Source of the DNA: Balneolaceae bacterium
GTDB taxonomy: Bacteria > Bacteroidota > Rhodothermia > Balneolales > Balneolaceae
NCBI GenBank assembly: GCA_009711805.1
Contig: VEMX01000010.1
Coordinates: forward strand, 1 to 48,826
Direction: 5' to 3'
Length of the DNA stretch: 48,826 nt
The translations under genes and the position numbers were made by a program. A model generated the notes under the pieces. It made no database searches. It saw only the letters and a program-made list of their open reading frames with translations, and was not told the DNA's origin. Shown here one piece after another: positions 1 through 10,367 of this stretch (within the stretch, counting starts at the first letter, position 1; every line of letters starts with the position of its first letter).

Positions 1-286
1 TAGATTTTTGAACGGCGTAGACACTGGTAAGCTACGAGTTCAAGTCGATAAAAATTTTAATAGCACTTATTCCATTGTACAACAATAAGTTACAAGAATT
101 TATAATTTGCTTAACCGGACACTACTGAAAATGAATAATACAAAACAAAAGAAAACTGTAATAAAACGATTTACTTTAATCATAGGTTTTTAATTAATTT
201 ATGGTTATCAGTATTTAAATATAATATATGAATGTCAATATTTATTTACAATCAGCCTTATTCTGATCCCGGGCAGGACAAATGAA
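1..286. other. AT-rich window edge, no gene seen
   Basis: No convincing reading frame, RNA gene or strong hairpin is visible. The stretch is strongly AT-rich and ends at the 3' end of the leftward hydrolase gene. A coding region cut by the window edge cannot be excluded for the first few dozen bases. Confidence 0.4.
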
Positions 287-1096
287 CTATGGTCTTAAAA
301 TCTCCTCTATCCTATTCACCAGTTCCCGGTTCCTGTAAACCCGGCCGTGTCCCTGCCCTTTCAAAACATAGTGATGGTCCCCTGCTTTCAGGAATTTGGT
401 GAGAGGTAACGATCGCTCAACCGGCAGCACCCTATCTTCGGCTGCATAAAATATGTGTACCGGTTCGCTAATTTGCTGGAGCGCCAAATCATTACGTAAG
501 GGATAGCGAACCAGGAAATCCGGGAGGAAAGGAAACCGGGAGTCTTTCATATCCAACAGGCTGTAAAACGGGGTCCACATAATCAACATTTTGGGATCGT
601 TGGCAACGGCTACCTGTGCGGCTACGCCGGCTCCCAGCGAATATCCCAGCAGAATGATTTCATCCTCATCATACTCACCCAGCACTTCTGAGTATACGAA
701 ATTCATGTCCCCCACCAAATCAGCTTCATTTCTCAGTTCACCCCTGCTTTTACCGTATTGGCGGTAGTCGGGATACAGCACGTCATACCCGTTTTCCAGA
801 AACAGTTCGTACTTGGCAGGATTGGAACGGTTCATGCCTTGGTTGCCGTGGAAGTACATTACCAACCCTTTGGCAGAATCTGCAAAGGCATGGATAGCAT
901 GAATCCGGACTCCTTCTTCAGGCTCAAACCACCGTTCTTCAAAAGGGAACCGGTACTTATAAGTATATCCATCATCCAGCGGCGAAGTCCGGAATATGAT
1001 GGCCTCCTGTATAACATAGAAATATCCGCAAATACAGAGGTAGGCAAAGAAGAGTATGGATCCGGTTGAGATTAATATTTTTTTGGGTCGATCCAT
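287..1096 (-). CDS. membrane-anchored alpha/beta hydrolase
   Basis: A 269-residue serine hydrolase of the alpha/beta fold, Bem46/YfhR-like. Residues about 5-25 form one hydrophobic segment that should anchor it in the inner membrane with the catalytic domain outside. The oxyanion motif HGNQG is near residue 83, the nucleophile elbow GYSLGAG puts the catalytic Ser near 153, and an Asp (AAEDR, about 221) and His (GQGHGR, about 250) complete the triad. I use the ATG at 1096, because the in-frame codon two residues earlier is TTG. The substrate cannot be read from sequence; esterase or peptidase activity is typical of the family. It is divergent from the lyase gene at 1554 with a 457-bp gap and has no operon partner. 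Confidence 0.85.
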   Translation of the reverse strand: MDRPKKILISTGSILFFAYLCICGYFYVIQEAIIFRTSPLDDGYTYKYRFPFEERWFEPEEGVRIHAIHAFADSAKGLVMYFHGNQGMNRSNPAKYELFLENGYDVLYPDYRQYGKSRGELRNEADLVGDMNFVYSEVLGEYDEDEIILLGYSLGAGVAAQVAVANDPKMLIMWTPFYSLLDMKDSRFPFLPDFLVRYPLRNDLALQQISEPVHIFYAAEDRVLPVERSLPLTKFLKAGDHHYVLKGQGHGRVYRNRELVNRIEEILRP

Positions 1097-1102
1097 GAAC
1101 AA

Positions 1103-1477
1103 ATTGATTTGAAAAAGAGGATATAATATATGATAGAAATCTCCGGTGATGAAAAGGATTCTTTCGGACCGTGCCTACCGGGACTATAGGCGGATGGTCT
1201 TGGAGGCTTTAGCACCCCGGATTGCACTGGGGTTATTCGTGGTTTCCCCCCGGTATAATCCCTGTACAGCTTTGTATAATAACACTCGCTCTTTCACATT
1301 TTAACTGTGAGGCTATGATTTTTATGATAGGTTGTGATATCAATGTATCACAAACATCCTGTCGATCACACCTATCCAGTTAAAAACGAAACGAAGAAAC
1401 ATCGTTGTCCAACCTTTGGATCGGCGTTCCAATAACTAAAACAAATAGCATAACATTATTTTAAAATTTATTCTATT
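1103..1477. other. non-coding gap with REP-like palindrome
   Basis: No gene is supported between the hydrolase and the tyrosine phenol-lyase. At 1214-1233 ACCCC and GGGGT arms enclose a short loop, followed by a second C-rich stretch (about 1244-1252). This resembles the GC-rich palindromic debris common in Bacteroidota intergenic DNA. The remainder is AT-rich leader sequence. Confidence 0.4.
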
Positions 1478-1495
1478 TAAGACAAAATAGTCTTA
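1478..1495. promoter_or_regulatory. candidate operator TAAGA-N8-TCTTA (tpl)
   Basis: A perfect inverted repeat with TAAGA and TCTTA arms and the 8-nt spacer CAAAATAG, 58 bp before the lyase start codon. The same arms and spacing, with spacer CAAATAAC, occur upstream of the convergent tryptophanase gene at 4516-4533. This suggests a common regulator. Its family is unknown; an Lrp- or CRP/FNR-type protein would suit the size. Confidence 0.5.
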
Positions 1496-1502
1496 TATAT
1501 AG

Positions 1503-2945
<1,443 letters not shown>

Positions 2946-2961
2946 TCATTATAATGAAATA

Positions 2962-3004
2962 CAGCCTGTCTGAATAAAAAAACTGGTATCAGGCAGGCTG
3001 TTTT
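2962..3004. terminator. bidirectional terminator between tpl and tnaA
   Basis: A 12-bp stem (CAGCCTGTCTGA with TCAGGCAGGCTG, one G-U pair) with a 15-nt loop, followed by TTTT on the plus strand. It lies in the 89-bp gap between two convergent genes. The plus-strand T tract is short but better than the minus-strand one. Confidence 0.75.
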
Positions 3005-3034
3005 CATATTGCTTTATACAGGCTCAGTCCCTGG

Positions 3035-4426
3035 TCAATCAATTGGTTTCAGTTTAGCTGAAAAATGACGCAATACCTGTGGAGCAGAAACAATTTCATA
3101 GCCCCCTAACATTTCTCTTTGTTCATAAGCTGAAATAATGACTTCTGCCAGATAATCAACGTGGCTTTGGGTGTACATACGCCGGGGAAAAGCCAACCGA
3201 ACCAGCTCCATAGCTGCCGGTTGTTCTGTGCCATTGGGTTGCATGCCGAACATAACCGTGCCAATCTCCACACCGCGGACACCGCCCAGGAGATAGAGTG
3301 TATTATTAAACGACCAGGCGGGATATTGCCTGGAAGAAATATGAGGAAGAATTTCTGCTGCATCCAGATAAACAGCATGCCCGCCGGTAGGCTGAACGAT
3401 AGGAACTCCGGCTTCTGTCAGCTTATCTCCCAGGTAAGCAATTGACCGTATGCGGTATCTCAGGTAATCTTCATCCAGTGCTTCGTAGAGTCCCGTTGCA
3501 ACCGCCTCCATATCGTAACCGGCCATCCCGCCATAGGTAGGAAATCCCTCTGTCAGAATTTCCAGATTGCGGCACTGGCTGGCCCATTCGTCACTGTTGA
3601 GAGCCAGGAAGCCCCCGATATTTGCCATCCCGTCTTTCTTGGCACTCATGGTACAACCATCGGCATAGCTGAACATTTCCTGTGCAATTTCGAGCGGTGT
3701 TTTATCGGCGTATCCCTCCTCCCGGCTTTTGATAAACCACGCATTTTCTGCAAAACGGCAGGCATCAATAAAGAAGGGGATATTATGGGTTCGGGCAATG
3801 TTGGACACCTCTTTAATGTTCTCCATGCTCACCGGCTGCCCTCCACCCGAGTTATTGGTCACCGTAATCATGATAACAGGAATGCGATCTGCTCCCACCT
3901 CTTGTATCGTTTGTTCCAGTTTGTCCAAATTCATATTGCCCTTAAAAGGATACAAGCTGCGTGGCTGGCGACCTTCATCGATCACCAGGTCGCGGGCTTC
4001 GGCTCCGGCATGTTCAACATGGGCGCGGGTGGTATCGAAATGAGTGTTGCTGGGAATGACATCCCCATCCTTAGCTATAGTAGTAAACAGGATATTCTCG
4101 GCTGCCCGGCCCTGGTGGGTGGGGATCAGGTGTTTAAAACCAGTAATTTCCTGCACTGCTGATTCCAACTTATAAAAAGAAGATGACCCCGCATAGGACT
4201 CATCGCTGGCAATCATCCCCGCCCATTGAGCCGAAGACATGGCCCCGGTACCGCTGTCGGTCAGCAGGTCGATTAGTACATCTTTGGCTTTGAGCAGAAA
4301 AGGGTTATAGCCCGCTTTCTCCAGTAACTGCCGCCGTTCGTCCATGGTTGTGAACCGTATGGGCTCCACTGAACGAATTCGAAAAGGTTCAATGATAATA
4401 TCTGAGTGAAAAGGCTGTAGTTCCAT
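3035..4426 (-). CDS. tnaA: tryptophanase
   Basis: A 463-residue PLP beta-eliminating lyase converting L-tryptophan to indole, pyruvate and ammonia. Numbered from the ATG at 4426, the PLP lysine is K264 (MSAKKD). The specificity positions have the tryptophanase state: D131 (HFDTT), I388 (VEIG) and H454 (VLRHF). The C-terminus matches the E. coli TnaA ending closely. A GTG 13 codons upstream (4465) is possible, but the ATG at 4426 has a GGAG 9 nt upstream and gives the usual family length. No TnaC-like leader peptide or TnaB-type permease is evident. Indole from this gene and phenol from its neighbour would be volatile by-products of aromatic amino acid catabolism. Confidence 0.92.
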   Translation of the reverse strand: MELQPFHSDIIIEPFRIRSVEPIRFTTMDERRQLLEKAGYNPFLLKAKDVLIDLLTDSGTGAMSSAQWAGMIASDESYAGSSSFYKLESAVQEITGFKHLIPTHQGRAAENILFTTIAKDGDVIPSNTHFDTTRAHVEHAGAEARDLVIDEGRQPRSLYPFKGNMNLDKLEQTIQEVGADRIPVIMITVTNNSGGGQPVSMENIKEVSNIARTHNIPFFIDACRFAENAWFIKSREEGYADKTPLEIAQEMFSYADGCTMSAKKDGMANIGGFLALNSDEWASQCRNLEILTEGFPTYGGMAGYDMEAVATGLYEALDEDYLRYRIRSIAYLGDKLTEAGVPIVQPTGGHAVYLDAAEILPHISSRQYPAWSFNNTLYLLGGVRGVEIGTVMFGMQPNGTEQPAAMELVRLAFPRRMYTQSHVDYLAEVIISAYEQREMLGGYEIVSAPQVLRHFSAKLKPID

Positions 4427-4515
4427 ATTCCGGATCTCCATTTGGCCCGGCAGCCTGACCTTCACTGCAATTGCAAACCGGAATTAATTAAAAGTAATTA
4501 TTACAGCCGGTAATT

Positions 4516-4533
4516 TAAGACAAATAACTCTTA
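4516..4533. promoter_or_regulatory. candidate operator TAAGA-N8-TCTTA (tnaA)
   Basis: A perfect inverted repeat with the same arms and the same 8-nt spacing as the site before tpl. It lies 89 bp upstream of the tnaA ATG. The spacers CAAAATAG and CAAATAAC are also alike, so common ancestry or a common regulator is likely. Confidence 0.5.
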
Positions 4534-4905
4534 ATTCGAATACAAATGTCGTATCGAATTCACTTTCTTTCCAATCCTTCGATACAGAAACAGAAGAGTA
4601 ATTCCAGCTAATTTGATCAAAAGCTTTTATGCTCATTAAGAAGCCCCGGCTTCTTCTGCCTTCTGCCCTCTCCCTTCCATACTCATTAACTCAATCCCTA
4701 TTCACCCATAACATTCCCAGCCCTCCGGCTCCGAGAGGTGGCCTTGATCATTGATCAGACCGGTAATCGGTCAAATCGAGGACAGAGTGGTTTTCCAATG
4801 GTTCCAGCCAAGATCTCAGACACTACACAAAATTCATAAGTATAAAATTCGAAGCTTGGCTGGCTTTATCGTATTTTCGGCATTGAACATTCAGAAAAGA
4901 AAATC
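4534..4905. other. non-coding gap with hairpins
   Basis: No gene supported. It holds a perfect 8-bp hairpin (AAGAAGCC / GGCTTCTT, 4638-4655), a low-complexity CTTCTGCC tract and the dispersed palindromic repeat at 4738-4783. It then contains the leader of the reductase gene at 4906. Confidence 0.5.
4738..4783. repeat. dispersed palindromic repeat, copy 1
   Basis: Centred on GACCGGTAATCGGTC (4758-4772, arms GACCG/CGGTC) and flanked by GTGGCC on the left and AATCG on the right. A second copy with the same order of blocks is at about 30074-30118, 25 kb away. The repeat looks like a small REP-type element. Confidence 0.55.
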
Positions 4906-5835
4906 ATGTCGTTACTGCTCGTTGCTCCCAACAGAAACTTAAAGGCACTTAAGGAGGCTATTCTTGAGGAAGACCCCAATATTGAAATTGATATATGGCC
5001 GGCCATCTCTAATAAAGAAAAAGTCAACTTTGCAGTCTGCTGGAAACACCCCGATCATCTGCTCGGGCAGCTGCCCAACTTACAGGCAGTGAGTTCGCTG
5101 GGCGCCGGTGTAAACCACCTGTTGAATGACGATGGAATCTCCGAAAACACCAAGCTATGCCGAATTGTTACCCCCACCCTCAAAGAGCAGATAGCCGACT
5201 ATGTGTTGAATGCCATCTCAAACTATCGGCATCACACACTTCAGTATATAACAGACAAAAAAAATAGTCGGTGGGAGCAACAATACACCTTGCTTAAAAA
5301 AAATTGTACTCCGGGAATTATGGGCTTGGGAGAGATGGGACTATCTGTTGCTTCGCTTCTTGTCAAAAATGGCTACCAGGTTAATGGCTGGTCAAATTCG
5401 AAAAAGGAGATTGAGCATATAACCTCCTATGCCGGGGAAGAAGAGTTTGAGGCATTTCTGAACGATACCAATATTCTTATTTGTCTGTTACCCCTTACCC
5501 AGGAGACCAAAGACATTCTGGATCTGAGTGTCTTTCAAAAATTGAAACAGCCTGCTTATCTCATTAACGTGGGGCGGGGTGAGCACTTGGTGGAAGAGGA
5601 TTTAATATATGCCCTGGATACCGAAACTCTGGATGGTGCCTGCCTGGATGTATTCAATGAAGAGCCCCTGCCGGCCAAACATACTTTCTGGAATAGATCT
5701 AATATTATGATAACCCCGCATATAGCAGCTGTTACCCCCCCCGAAGAAGCAGCCCCTATTATCGTGGAGAACTATAAACGGACCTTATCCGGAATGGAAT
5801 TAAAAAATGAAGTGGATCGAAAAAGAGGGTATTAG
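4906..5835 (+). CDS. D-2-hydroxyacid dehydrogenase, GhrA-like
   Basis: A 309-residue NAD(P)H-dependent reductase of the D-isomer 2-hydroxyacid dehydrogenase family, close in length and layout to glyoxylate/hydroxypyruvate reductase A (GhrA). The nucleotide-binding GLGEMG is near residue 141. The catalytic Arg sits in NVGRGEHL (about 225), the Glu in FNEEPLP (about 253) and the His in TPHIAAV (about 272). It should reduce glyoxylate or hydroxypyruvate to glycolate or glycerate in the cytosol; the exact substrate is inference. It is convergent with crcB with a 19-bp gap and no obvious terminator. Confidence 0.85.
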   Translation: MSLLLVAPNRNLKALKEAILEEDPNIEIDIWPAISNKEKVNFAVCWKHPDHLLGQLPNLQAVSSLGAGVNHLLNDDGISENTKLCRIVTPTLKEQIADYVLNAISNYRHHTLQYITDKKNSRWEQQYTLLKKNCTPGIMGLGEMGLSVASLLVKNGYQVNGWSNSKKEIEHITSYAGEEEFEAFLNDTNILICLLPLTQETKDILDLSVFQKLKQPAYLINVGRGEHLVEEDLIYALDTETLDGACLDVFNEEPLPAKHTFWNRSNIMITPHIAAVTPPEEAAPIIVENYKRTLSGMELKNEVDRKRGY

Positions 5836-5854
5836 AGCATGGTATTCTGGTTGA

Positions 5855-6244
5855 TCAGAACAGCCTCACCATCATATACCCCAACCACACCAGCACCAAT
5901 CCCAATACAATTTGAAGGCCTAAATTAAGCAGTGCAAACAGACTTTCGCCGGTTTCCCACAGAAGAAAAGATTCGTGGGCAAAGGTAGAAAAGGTGGTAA
6001 ACCCACCGAGCATTCCCACAAACAGAAACAGCCGAAGTTCTTCCTGCCCCCACTCGTATTTCTGAAATAATGCAGCCAATACACCTATAATAAAACAGCC
6101 TAAAAGATTAGCTATAGCTGTTCCGTAGGGTATGTCTGTATTCTGAAATTGCTGGACGGCAAGTACCGAGACAAGGTAACGGCCGGAAGCTCCTATAAAA
6201 CCGCCGGCCCCTACTGCAAGAATCTTTATCAGGTCAACATTCAT
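5855..6244 (-). CDS. crcB: fluoride channel CrcB/Fluc
   Basis: A 129-residue four-helix membrane protein of the Fluc family, which forms antiparallel dimers that let fluoride leave the cell. The N-terminal AGGFIGASGRY with the conserved Arg, the ANLLGCF helix with its Asn and the hallmark GGFTTFSTF (residues 80-88) are all present. The start codon lies 2 nt after the ilvE stop, so the two are probably co-transcribed. No fluoride riboswitch is recognisable upstream of either gene. Single-gene Fluc homodimers are the usual arrangement when only one copy is found. Confidence 0.93.
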   Translation of the reverse strand: MNVDLIKILAVGAGGFIGASGRYLVSVLAVQQFQNTDIPYGTAIANLLGCFIIGVLAALFQKYEWGQEELRLFLFVGMLGGFTTFSTFAHESFLLWETGESLFALLNLGLQIVLGLVLVWLGYMMVRLF

Positions 6245-6246
6245 TG

Positions 6247-7335
6247 TTAAATATTAACGGAATGTATCCAGTTGTGCCTGTCATCAACTTTACCATATTG
6301 AATACCGGTTATTTCATCAAAGCATTTCTGGGCAAATTCGCCGGGCTTCTCCCGGTCCAGTTCAATGGTTCGTCCATTATGTTCTATCAATCCCACCGGA
6401 GATACTACAGCGGCTGTACCGGAACCAAATACTTCTTTCAGGCTTCCTGACTCATGTGCCTCAAACACTTCTTCCAGAGCAATTTTTCGTTCTTCAACAT
6501 TTAATCCCCATTCTTTGGCCAAAGCTAACACCGAACGGCGGGTTACGCCTGGTAATATTGAACCATTTAAGGCTGGTGTTACCAATGTATCATCAATAAG
6601 GAAGTGAATATTCATAGTTCCTACTTCCTCTACATACTTATTTTCTTTGGCATCCAGCCACAGTACCTGGGTATAGCCCTGTTCTTTGGCTTTTTTAGCG
6701 GGAAGAAAGCTGGCTGCGTAGTTGCCGGCCGTCTTTACGTTTCCAGTACCCCCCTGTACCGCCCGCACATATTTGTCGGAGGTGGTCAAAGAAACCGGGT
6801 TAAATCCTTCGCTGTAATAAGCCCCTACCGGAGAAGTAATAATGTAATAATTGAATTTATCGGACGAGCGGGCGGCCAGCAGATCATCGGAAGCAAAAAT
6901 AAACGGACGGATATAGAGCGATGTGCCCGGTTTCTTAGGCACCCATTGGTGATCGAGACGCAAAAGAGTTTCCAGCGCTTCAATAAAAATTTCGTACTCT
7001 GTTTCTGGGATACAGATACGTCGGGCCGAAAAATTAAACCGGTCATGGTGGGTTTTGGGACGGAATATATTTACCGTATTCTCATCCTTATAAAAAGCCT
7101 TCATCCCTTCAAAAATAGCCTGCCCGTAGTGAAACACATTCATTGCAGGCGAGACCTGGAAAGCTCCATAAGGCTTGACAGCGGGTTTCCCCCATTTTCC
7201 ATTCTCATATTCCATCACAAACATATGATCAGAGAATTGCCGGCCAAATACCAGGTTATCAAAATCCACTTCGTGAATTCGGCTTTGTTTTGTTGTTTCT
7301 ATGTCCAAATCGGCATGTATAATTGTTTCGCTCAT
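6247..7335 (-). CDS. ilvE: branched-chain amino acid aminotransferase
   Basis: A 362-residue class IV PLP aminotransferase of the longer, mammalian/Bacteroidota-like BCAT type. It interconverts Leu, Ile and Val with their 2-oxo acids using glutamate/2-oxoglutarate. The PLP lysine is K201 in GNVKTAGNYA. The family signature continues with EVGTMNIHF and FGSGTAAVVSPVG, and FHYGQAIFEGMKAF lies near the N-terminus. The downstream partner is crcB, 2 nt away. No leader peptide or attenuator is visible in the 328-bp upstream gap. The gene stands apart from any ilv/leu cluster in this window. Confidence 0.93.
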   Translation of the reverse strand: MSETIIHADLDIETTKQSRIHEVDFDNLVFGRQFSDHMFVMEYENGKWGKPAVKPYGAFQVSPAMNVFHYGQAIFEGMKAFYKDENTVNIFRPKTHHDRFNFSARRICIPETEYEIFIEALETLLRLDHQWVPKKPGTSLYIRPFIFASDDLLAARSSDKFNYYIITSPVGAYYSEGFNPVSLTTSDKYVRAVQGGTGNVKTAGNYAASFLPAKKAKEQGYTQVLWLDAKENKYVEEVGTMNIHFLIDDTLVTPALNGSILPGVTRRSVLALAKEWGLNVEERKIALEEVFEAHESGSLKEVFGSGTAAVVSPVGLIEHNGRTIELDREKPGEFAQKCFDEITGIQYGKVDDRHNWIHSVNI

Positions 7336-7663
7336 ATTTCTAAGATAACAGCTTTCAGTTTAAATAGAAGGTTGTAATGTTAATTAATCATCCACAGAAT
7401 GACCGATATCTGACTTACTTATCATCTCTGCTATGATTACCGTTCTTCGAATAGTGATTCACACTCAGATTTATCTTTTCTCTCCCGGGAAAAATCTGAA
7501 TACTATTTAGCTAACCAATAAATGAAGATACAATAATATTGAATTTTATGATACTTTGGAACGGTTTTATGGCATTGGTGATTGGCTGATTCAGCTATAC
7601 CCAACTAAACATACCAACTGCTATATTCCACCAAAATTTCAACCTATTTAAGAACCTAACACT
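7336..7663. other. divergent promoter gap
   Basis: An AT-rich 328-bp region between the divergent ilvE and tag genes. It should hold both promoters, but I can define no operator or hairpin. Confidence 0.4.
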
Positions 7664-8236
7664 ATGCCGCACAAAAATCGTTGCAACTGGGCTAACGATC
7701 AATTCCAGCAGTATGTTGACTACCATGACCTCGAATGGGGTGTTCCTGTCCACGATGACCGAACTCTTTTTGAATTTTTGATCCTGGAAGGTGCACAGGC
7801 CGGTTTAAGCTGGGCTACCATCCTGAAGCGAAGAGAGGGCTATCGTACGTCCTTTGCAAACTTTGACCCCCAAAAAGTAGCGCTGTTTACCGAAGAAAAA
7901 ATCCAGGAACTGCTACAGTTTAAAGGGATCATCCGAAATAAACTGAAGGTACGATCCGCGGTTACCAATGCACAGCATTTTCTGGAGATACAGGAAGAAT
8001 TCGGAAGTTTTGATGCTTACCTATGGCAATTTGTGAATGGCGAGCCTATCATCGGCCACTGGGATAGTATGGGTGACGTCCCTGTTACCACGAAAGAATC
8101 GGATGCCCTCAGCAAAGATCTGAAAAACCGGAGCTTTAAGTTTGTAGGCAGCACAATCATATATGCCTATATGCAGGCCTGTGGATTGGTAAACGACCAT
8201 ACCATCAACTGTTTTAGATATAAGGAAATGGTTTGA
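7664..8236 (+). CDS. tag: DNA-3-methyladenine glycosylase I
   Basis: A 190-residue base-excision repair enzyme that releases 3-methyladenine from alkylated DNA. It has the Tag zinc set C7, H21, H179 and C183, equivalent to Cys4, His17, His175 and Cys179 of E. coli. The LEGAQAGLSW segment with the conserved Glu (E42) lines the base pocket, and the C-terminal motif is NDHTINCF. Length and architecture are normal. It is monocistronic in this window and is followed by the repeat-rich non-coding stretch. Confidence 0.95.
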   Translation: MPHKNRCNWANDQFQQYVDYHDLEWGVPVHDDRTLFEFLILEGAQAGLSWATILKRREGYRTSFANFDPQKVALFTEEKIQELLQFKGIIRNKLKVRSAVTNAQHFLEIQEEFGSFDAYLWQFVNGEPIIGHWDSMGDVPVTTKESDALSKDLKNRSFKFVGSTIIYAYMQACGLVNDHTINCFRYKEMV

Positions 8237-8304
8237 TGGTGAGCAATTAAGACAGAATACCAAGTACAGTGATTCCCCCACAGTGAAATAGCAAAAATGA
8301 GTAA

Positions 8305-8363
8305 ACGATCTATTGGTTGGCCAGCAAGTCCTCTCCTCCAGAAGAGGGTTGGGTGAAGTGAAA
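8305..8363 (+). repeat. truncated REP-like element end
   Basis: Matches the right part of the elements at 8938-9000 and 9342-9424 in block order: a CRATCTAT-like block, AGTCCTCTCCTCCAG-AGAGG, then a GGTGA-GT-like end. The core palindrome is already mutated (GAAGAGG for GGAGAGG). Confidence 0.5.
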
Positions 8364-8440
8364 GATAAAAGCTGTTATTCTATTATAGCTTGAAGCATAT
8401 TCTTAGCTGAAAACGAAAAAGATCAGTGGAATCCTCAGTC

Positions 8441-8458
8441 AAACCCCGAACGGGGTTT
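8441..8458. repeat. perfect GC-rich hairpin
   Basis: AAACCCCG and CGGGGTTT separated by AA. It sits at the left edge of composite repeat copy A. There is no T run, so a terminator role is less likely. Confidence 0.5.
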
Positions 8459-9060
8459 CATTACAGCAAACGAAGCCCGTCGAGCGCTGACTTGCTTTAG
8501 GAGGAAAAGTTGTTGTACGTGCGCCTCCAACCCCATCTCATTTAATGTTAGGGGCAATACATGGTGCGATGCCCGGATGGAAGTCAGAGACTTCCCGGTC
8601 ATATACTTTTCAGTCACCGCTCCGCTCAAGACCGAAAAATCCGGAGGGCTATGGTAACAGCGTTGAGGTATATCCCAACCATATTTAGGGAGATCGCCGC
8701 CTCGGAGCTATACCAGGCCTAATTAAAGTCCCAGGCTCCTCGCGAATGGAGGTCTTTACTACTTTTCAAAAGAATCAATAAACATATCCTTATCACCGGA
8801 GCATCGGTTTTGTTTGTGAAGAGCAACCAGCCAAAACAATACTCATTGCCCTTTACCTCCCACCTCACCCTGCTGAAAACATCTGTAGTACCACAAAGAG
8901 AGAGCTTTCCAATAGGTCCCAAAATCTCAGCAGTAAGTAACCGATCTATAGATGAGCCAGGCAAGTCCTCTCCTCCAGGAGAGGATTTAGGTGAGGTGGA
9001 GTACACAGCAGTATCAGCCTTCATAGCAACTAACCATATCAATGCTGATTGAGGTAGTGA
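8454..9060 (+). repeat. composite REP/MITE-like repeat, copy A
   Basis: The left module starts TTTCATTACAG and contains the TCGAGCGCTGACTT block. The main module is bounded by CCACCTCACC (8860-8869) and its reverse complement GGTGAGGTGG (8990-8999), with a perfect inner hairpin TCCTCTCC / GGAGAGGA (8966-8985). It ends with a block shared with copy B (CAGCCTTCATAGCAACTAAC). The order of blocks is the same in copy B. Confidence 0.6.
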
Positions 9061-9101
9061 TTACCCTAAAGCACTCTTAAGTCTTACAGCGAGTATTGGG
9101 G

Positions 9102-9500
9102 GTTTCATTACAGAGAACCAAGCCCATCGAGCACTGACTTAAGAGGCAACAGCCTCGCAAGGCTCTGATTTGCTGCAGGAGAAAGAATTGATATACGTAC
9201 CCTCCAACAAGTATAGAACCAGAAAATACCATTCACTCCCCTTTCCCCCGACCTCACCCTGCCTTGACATCCCTTCGGGATACCCTCTCCTTCCACAAAG
9301 AGAGAGCTTTCCAATAGGTCCCAAAATCTCAGCAGTAAGTAACCAATCTACAGATGAGCCATCAAGTCCTCTCCTTCAGGAGAGGATTTCCCCATAAGGG
9401 GTGCCTTCGGCAAGGTGAGGTAAAAGTATATGGCAACCTCAGCCTTCATAGCAACTAACCATATCAATGCTAATAGAAGTAATACCCATATTTAACAAAA
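9102..9500 (+). repeat. composite REP/MITE-like repeat, copy B
   Basis: The second tandem copy. TTTCATTACAG and the TCGAGCACTGACTT block come first, then ACCTCACC (9251-9258) and GGTGAGGT (9414-9421) as bounding arms. The inner hairpin TCCTCTCC-TTCA-GGAGAGGA is at 9367-9386. The central block from CACAAAGAGAGAGC to GATGAGCC is nearly identical to copy A, while the left module is shorter. Confidence 0.6.
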
Positions 9501-9608
9501 TCGCCGCATCAATGAGAAGCCGCTTTTCCTTAGATGCCATCCTCCTCGCCTGCCGCAGACACATCCCCACGGGGAAGAGGAGTCTTTGAAAAAGATCATA
9601 ATTGGGGT

Positions 9609-10367
9609 TTAAAACAAGTTGGTCCACATAATGTAAGCCCCCATCACTGTCAGGAAAAAACCGAATCCTTTGCGAAGTTGTTTTTGGGATATCTTCTCTC
9701 CCACTTTACCCCCAATAAAGCTTCCTACAATCCCTATAAGGGAGAATACAATCAGTAAATCCCAGTCCATATATAAATCAGCTTCTGCCAGTACTTCTAT
9801 GTATTTATAAAATCCCAGAGAGCTCTTCAGGGTAATAATGAGTAAACTGGTTCCCACAGCTACCCGTATGGGTAAACCGCTTACCAGAACCAGGACCGGA
9901 ATAATCAGGAAACCGCCTCCTACCCCAACCAACCCAGTTAACACTCCCACACCCAAACCTTCTGCAACCAACAACCACTTTGAGATGTGTATTTCTTTGG
10001 TGGGATCTAAGCGAGTGTTATCGCGAATCATCATTACAGCGGCAACCAACATCACAATGGCAAATATGATTAACTGTACATTACCGCTCACATATTTTGA
10101 GACGGCAGCTCCGCCATACGTACCCGCCATGCCTGGAATCCCAAAATAGATAAAACTCTTCCAGTCTACTTCCTTTTTTATGATATAAGGGATAGAACCC
10201 ACTCCACTGATAGCTGCTACTATACCCAGCGATTCAGCAATAGCCAGTTTCTCCGGTACATCCACAATATAGACAAGCACAGGAACGGTAAGAATAGACC
10301 CTCCGGAGCCCAATAATCCCAACGAAATTCCAATTAATAAAGCACCAAGCCAGGCCCAAGCCATCAA
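9609..10367 (-). CDS. TauE/SafE family sulfite/anion exporter
   Basis: A 252-residue polytopic inner-membrane protein of the TauE/SafE (DUF81) family, proposed to export sulfite, sulfoacetate or other organosulfur anions. About seven to eight hydrophobic helices are visible. The two duplicated glycine-rich motifs are GLLGSGGSILTVPVL near the N-terminus and GLVGVGGGFLIIPVL in the middle. The start overlaps the stop of the persulfide dioxygenase gene by 4 nt (ATGA type), so the two are translationally coupled. That pairing favours sulfite, the dioxygenase product, as the exported species. It is the last gene of the long leftward operon. Confidence 0.88.
   Translation of the reverse strand: MMAWAWLGALLIGISLGLLGSGGSILTVPVLVYIVDVPEKLAIAESLGIVAAISGVGSIPYIIKKEVDWKSFIYFGIPGMAGTYGGAAVSKYVSGNVQLIIFAIVMLVAAVMMIRDNTRLDPTKEIHISKWLLVAEGLGVGVLTGLVGVGGGFLIIPVLVLVSGLPIRVAVGTSLLIITLKSSLGFYKYIEVLAEADLYMDWDLLIVFSLIGIVGSFIGGKVGEKISQKQLRKGFGFFLTVMGAYIMWTNLF

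Larger units (their letters stand above)
8237..9608. other. 1.37-kb gene-free, repeat-filled region
   Basis: Reading frames here are short and not protein-like. The content is non-coding: a truncated element end (8305-8363), a GC-rich hairpin (8441-8458) and two tandem diverged copies of a composite repeat (8454-9060 and 9102-9500). I interpret it as decaying REP/MITE-like DNA. No transposase or RAYT gene is present. Confidence 0.6.

Noticed and set aside
4751-4942. 63-codon rightward frame before the GhrA-like gene
   Set aside because: It covers the palindromic repeat and overlaps a much better supported start; composition is not protein-like.
6604-7377. 257-codon rightward frame opposite ilvE
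   Set aside because: It is the antisense shadow of a well-defined aminotransferase; no motif or start context supports it.
7336-7663. Possible fluoride riboswitch upstream of ilvE-crcB
   Set aside because: None of the conserved riboswitch blocks could be found before ilvE or crcB.
8719-9397. Several 60-107-codon frames in the 8.2-9.6 kb region
   Set aside because: They run through tandem repeats on both strands and appear in parallel in both copies, as expected for non-coding repeats with open frames.
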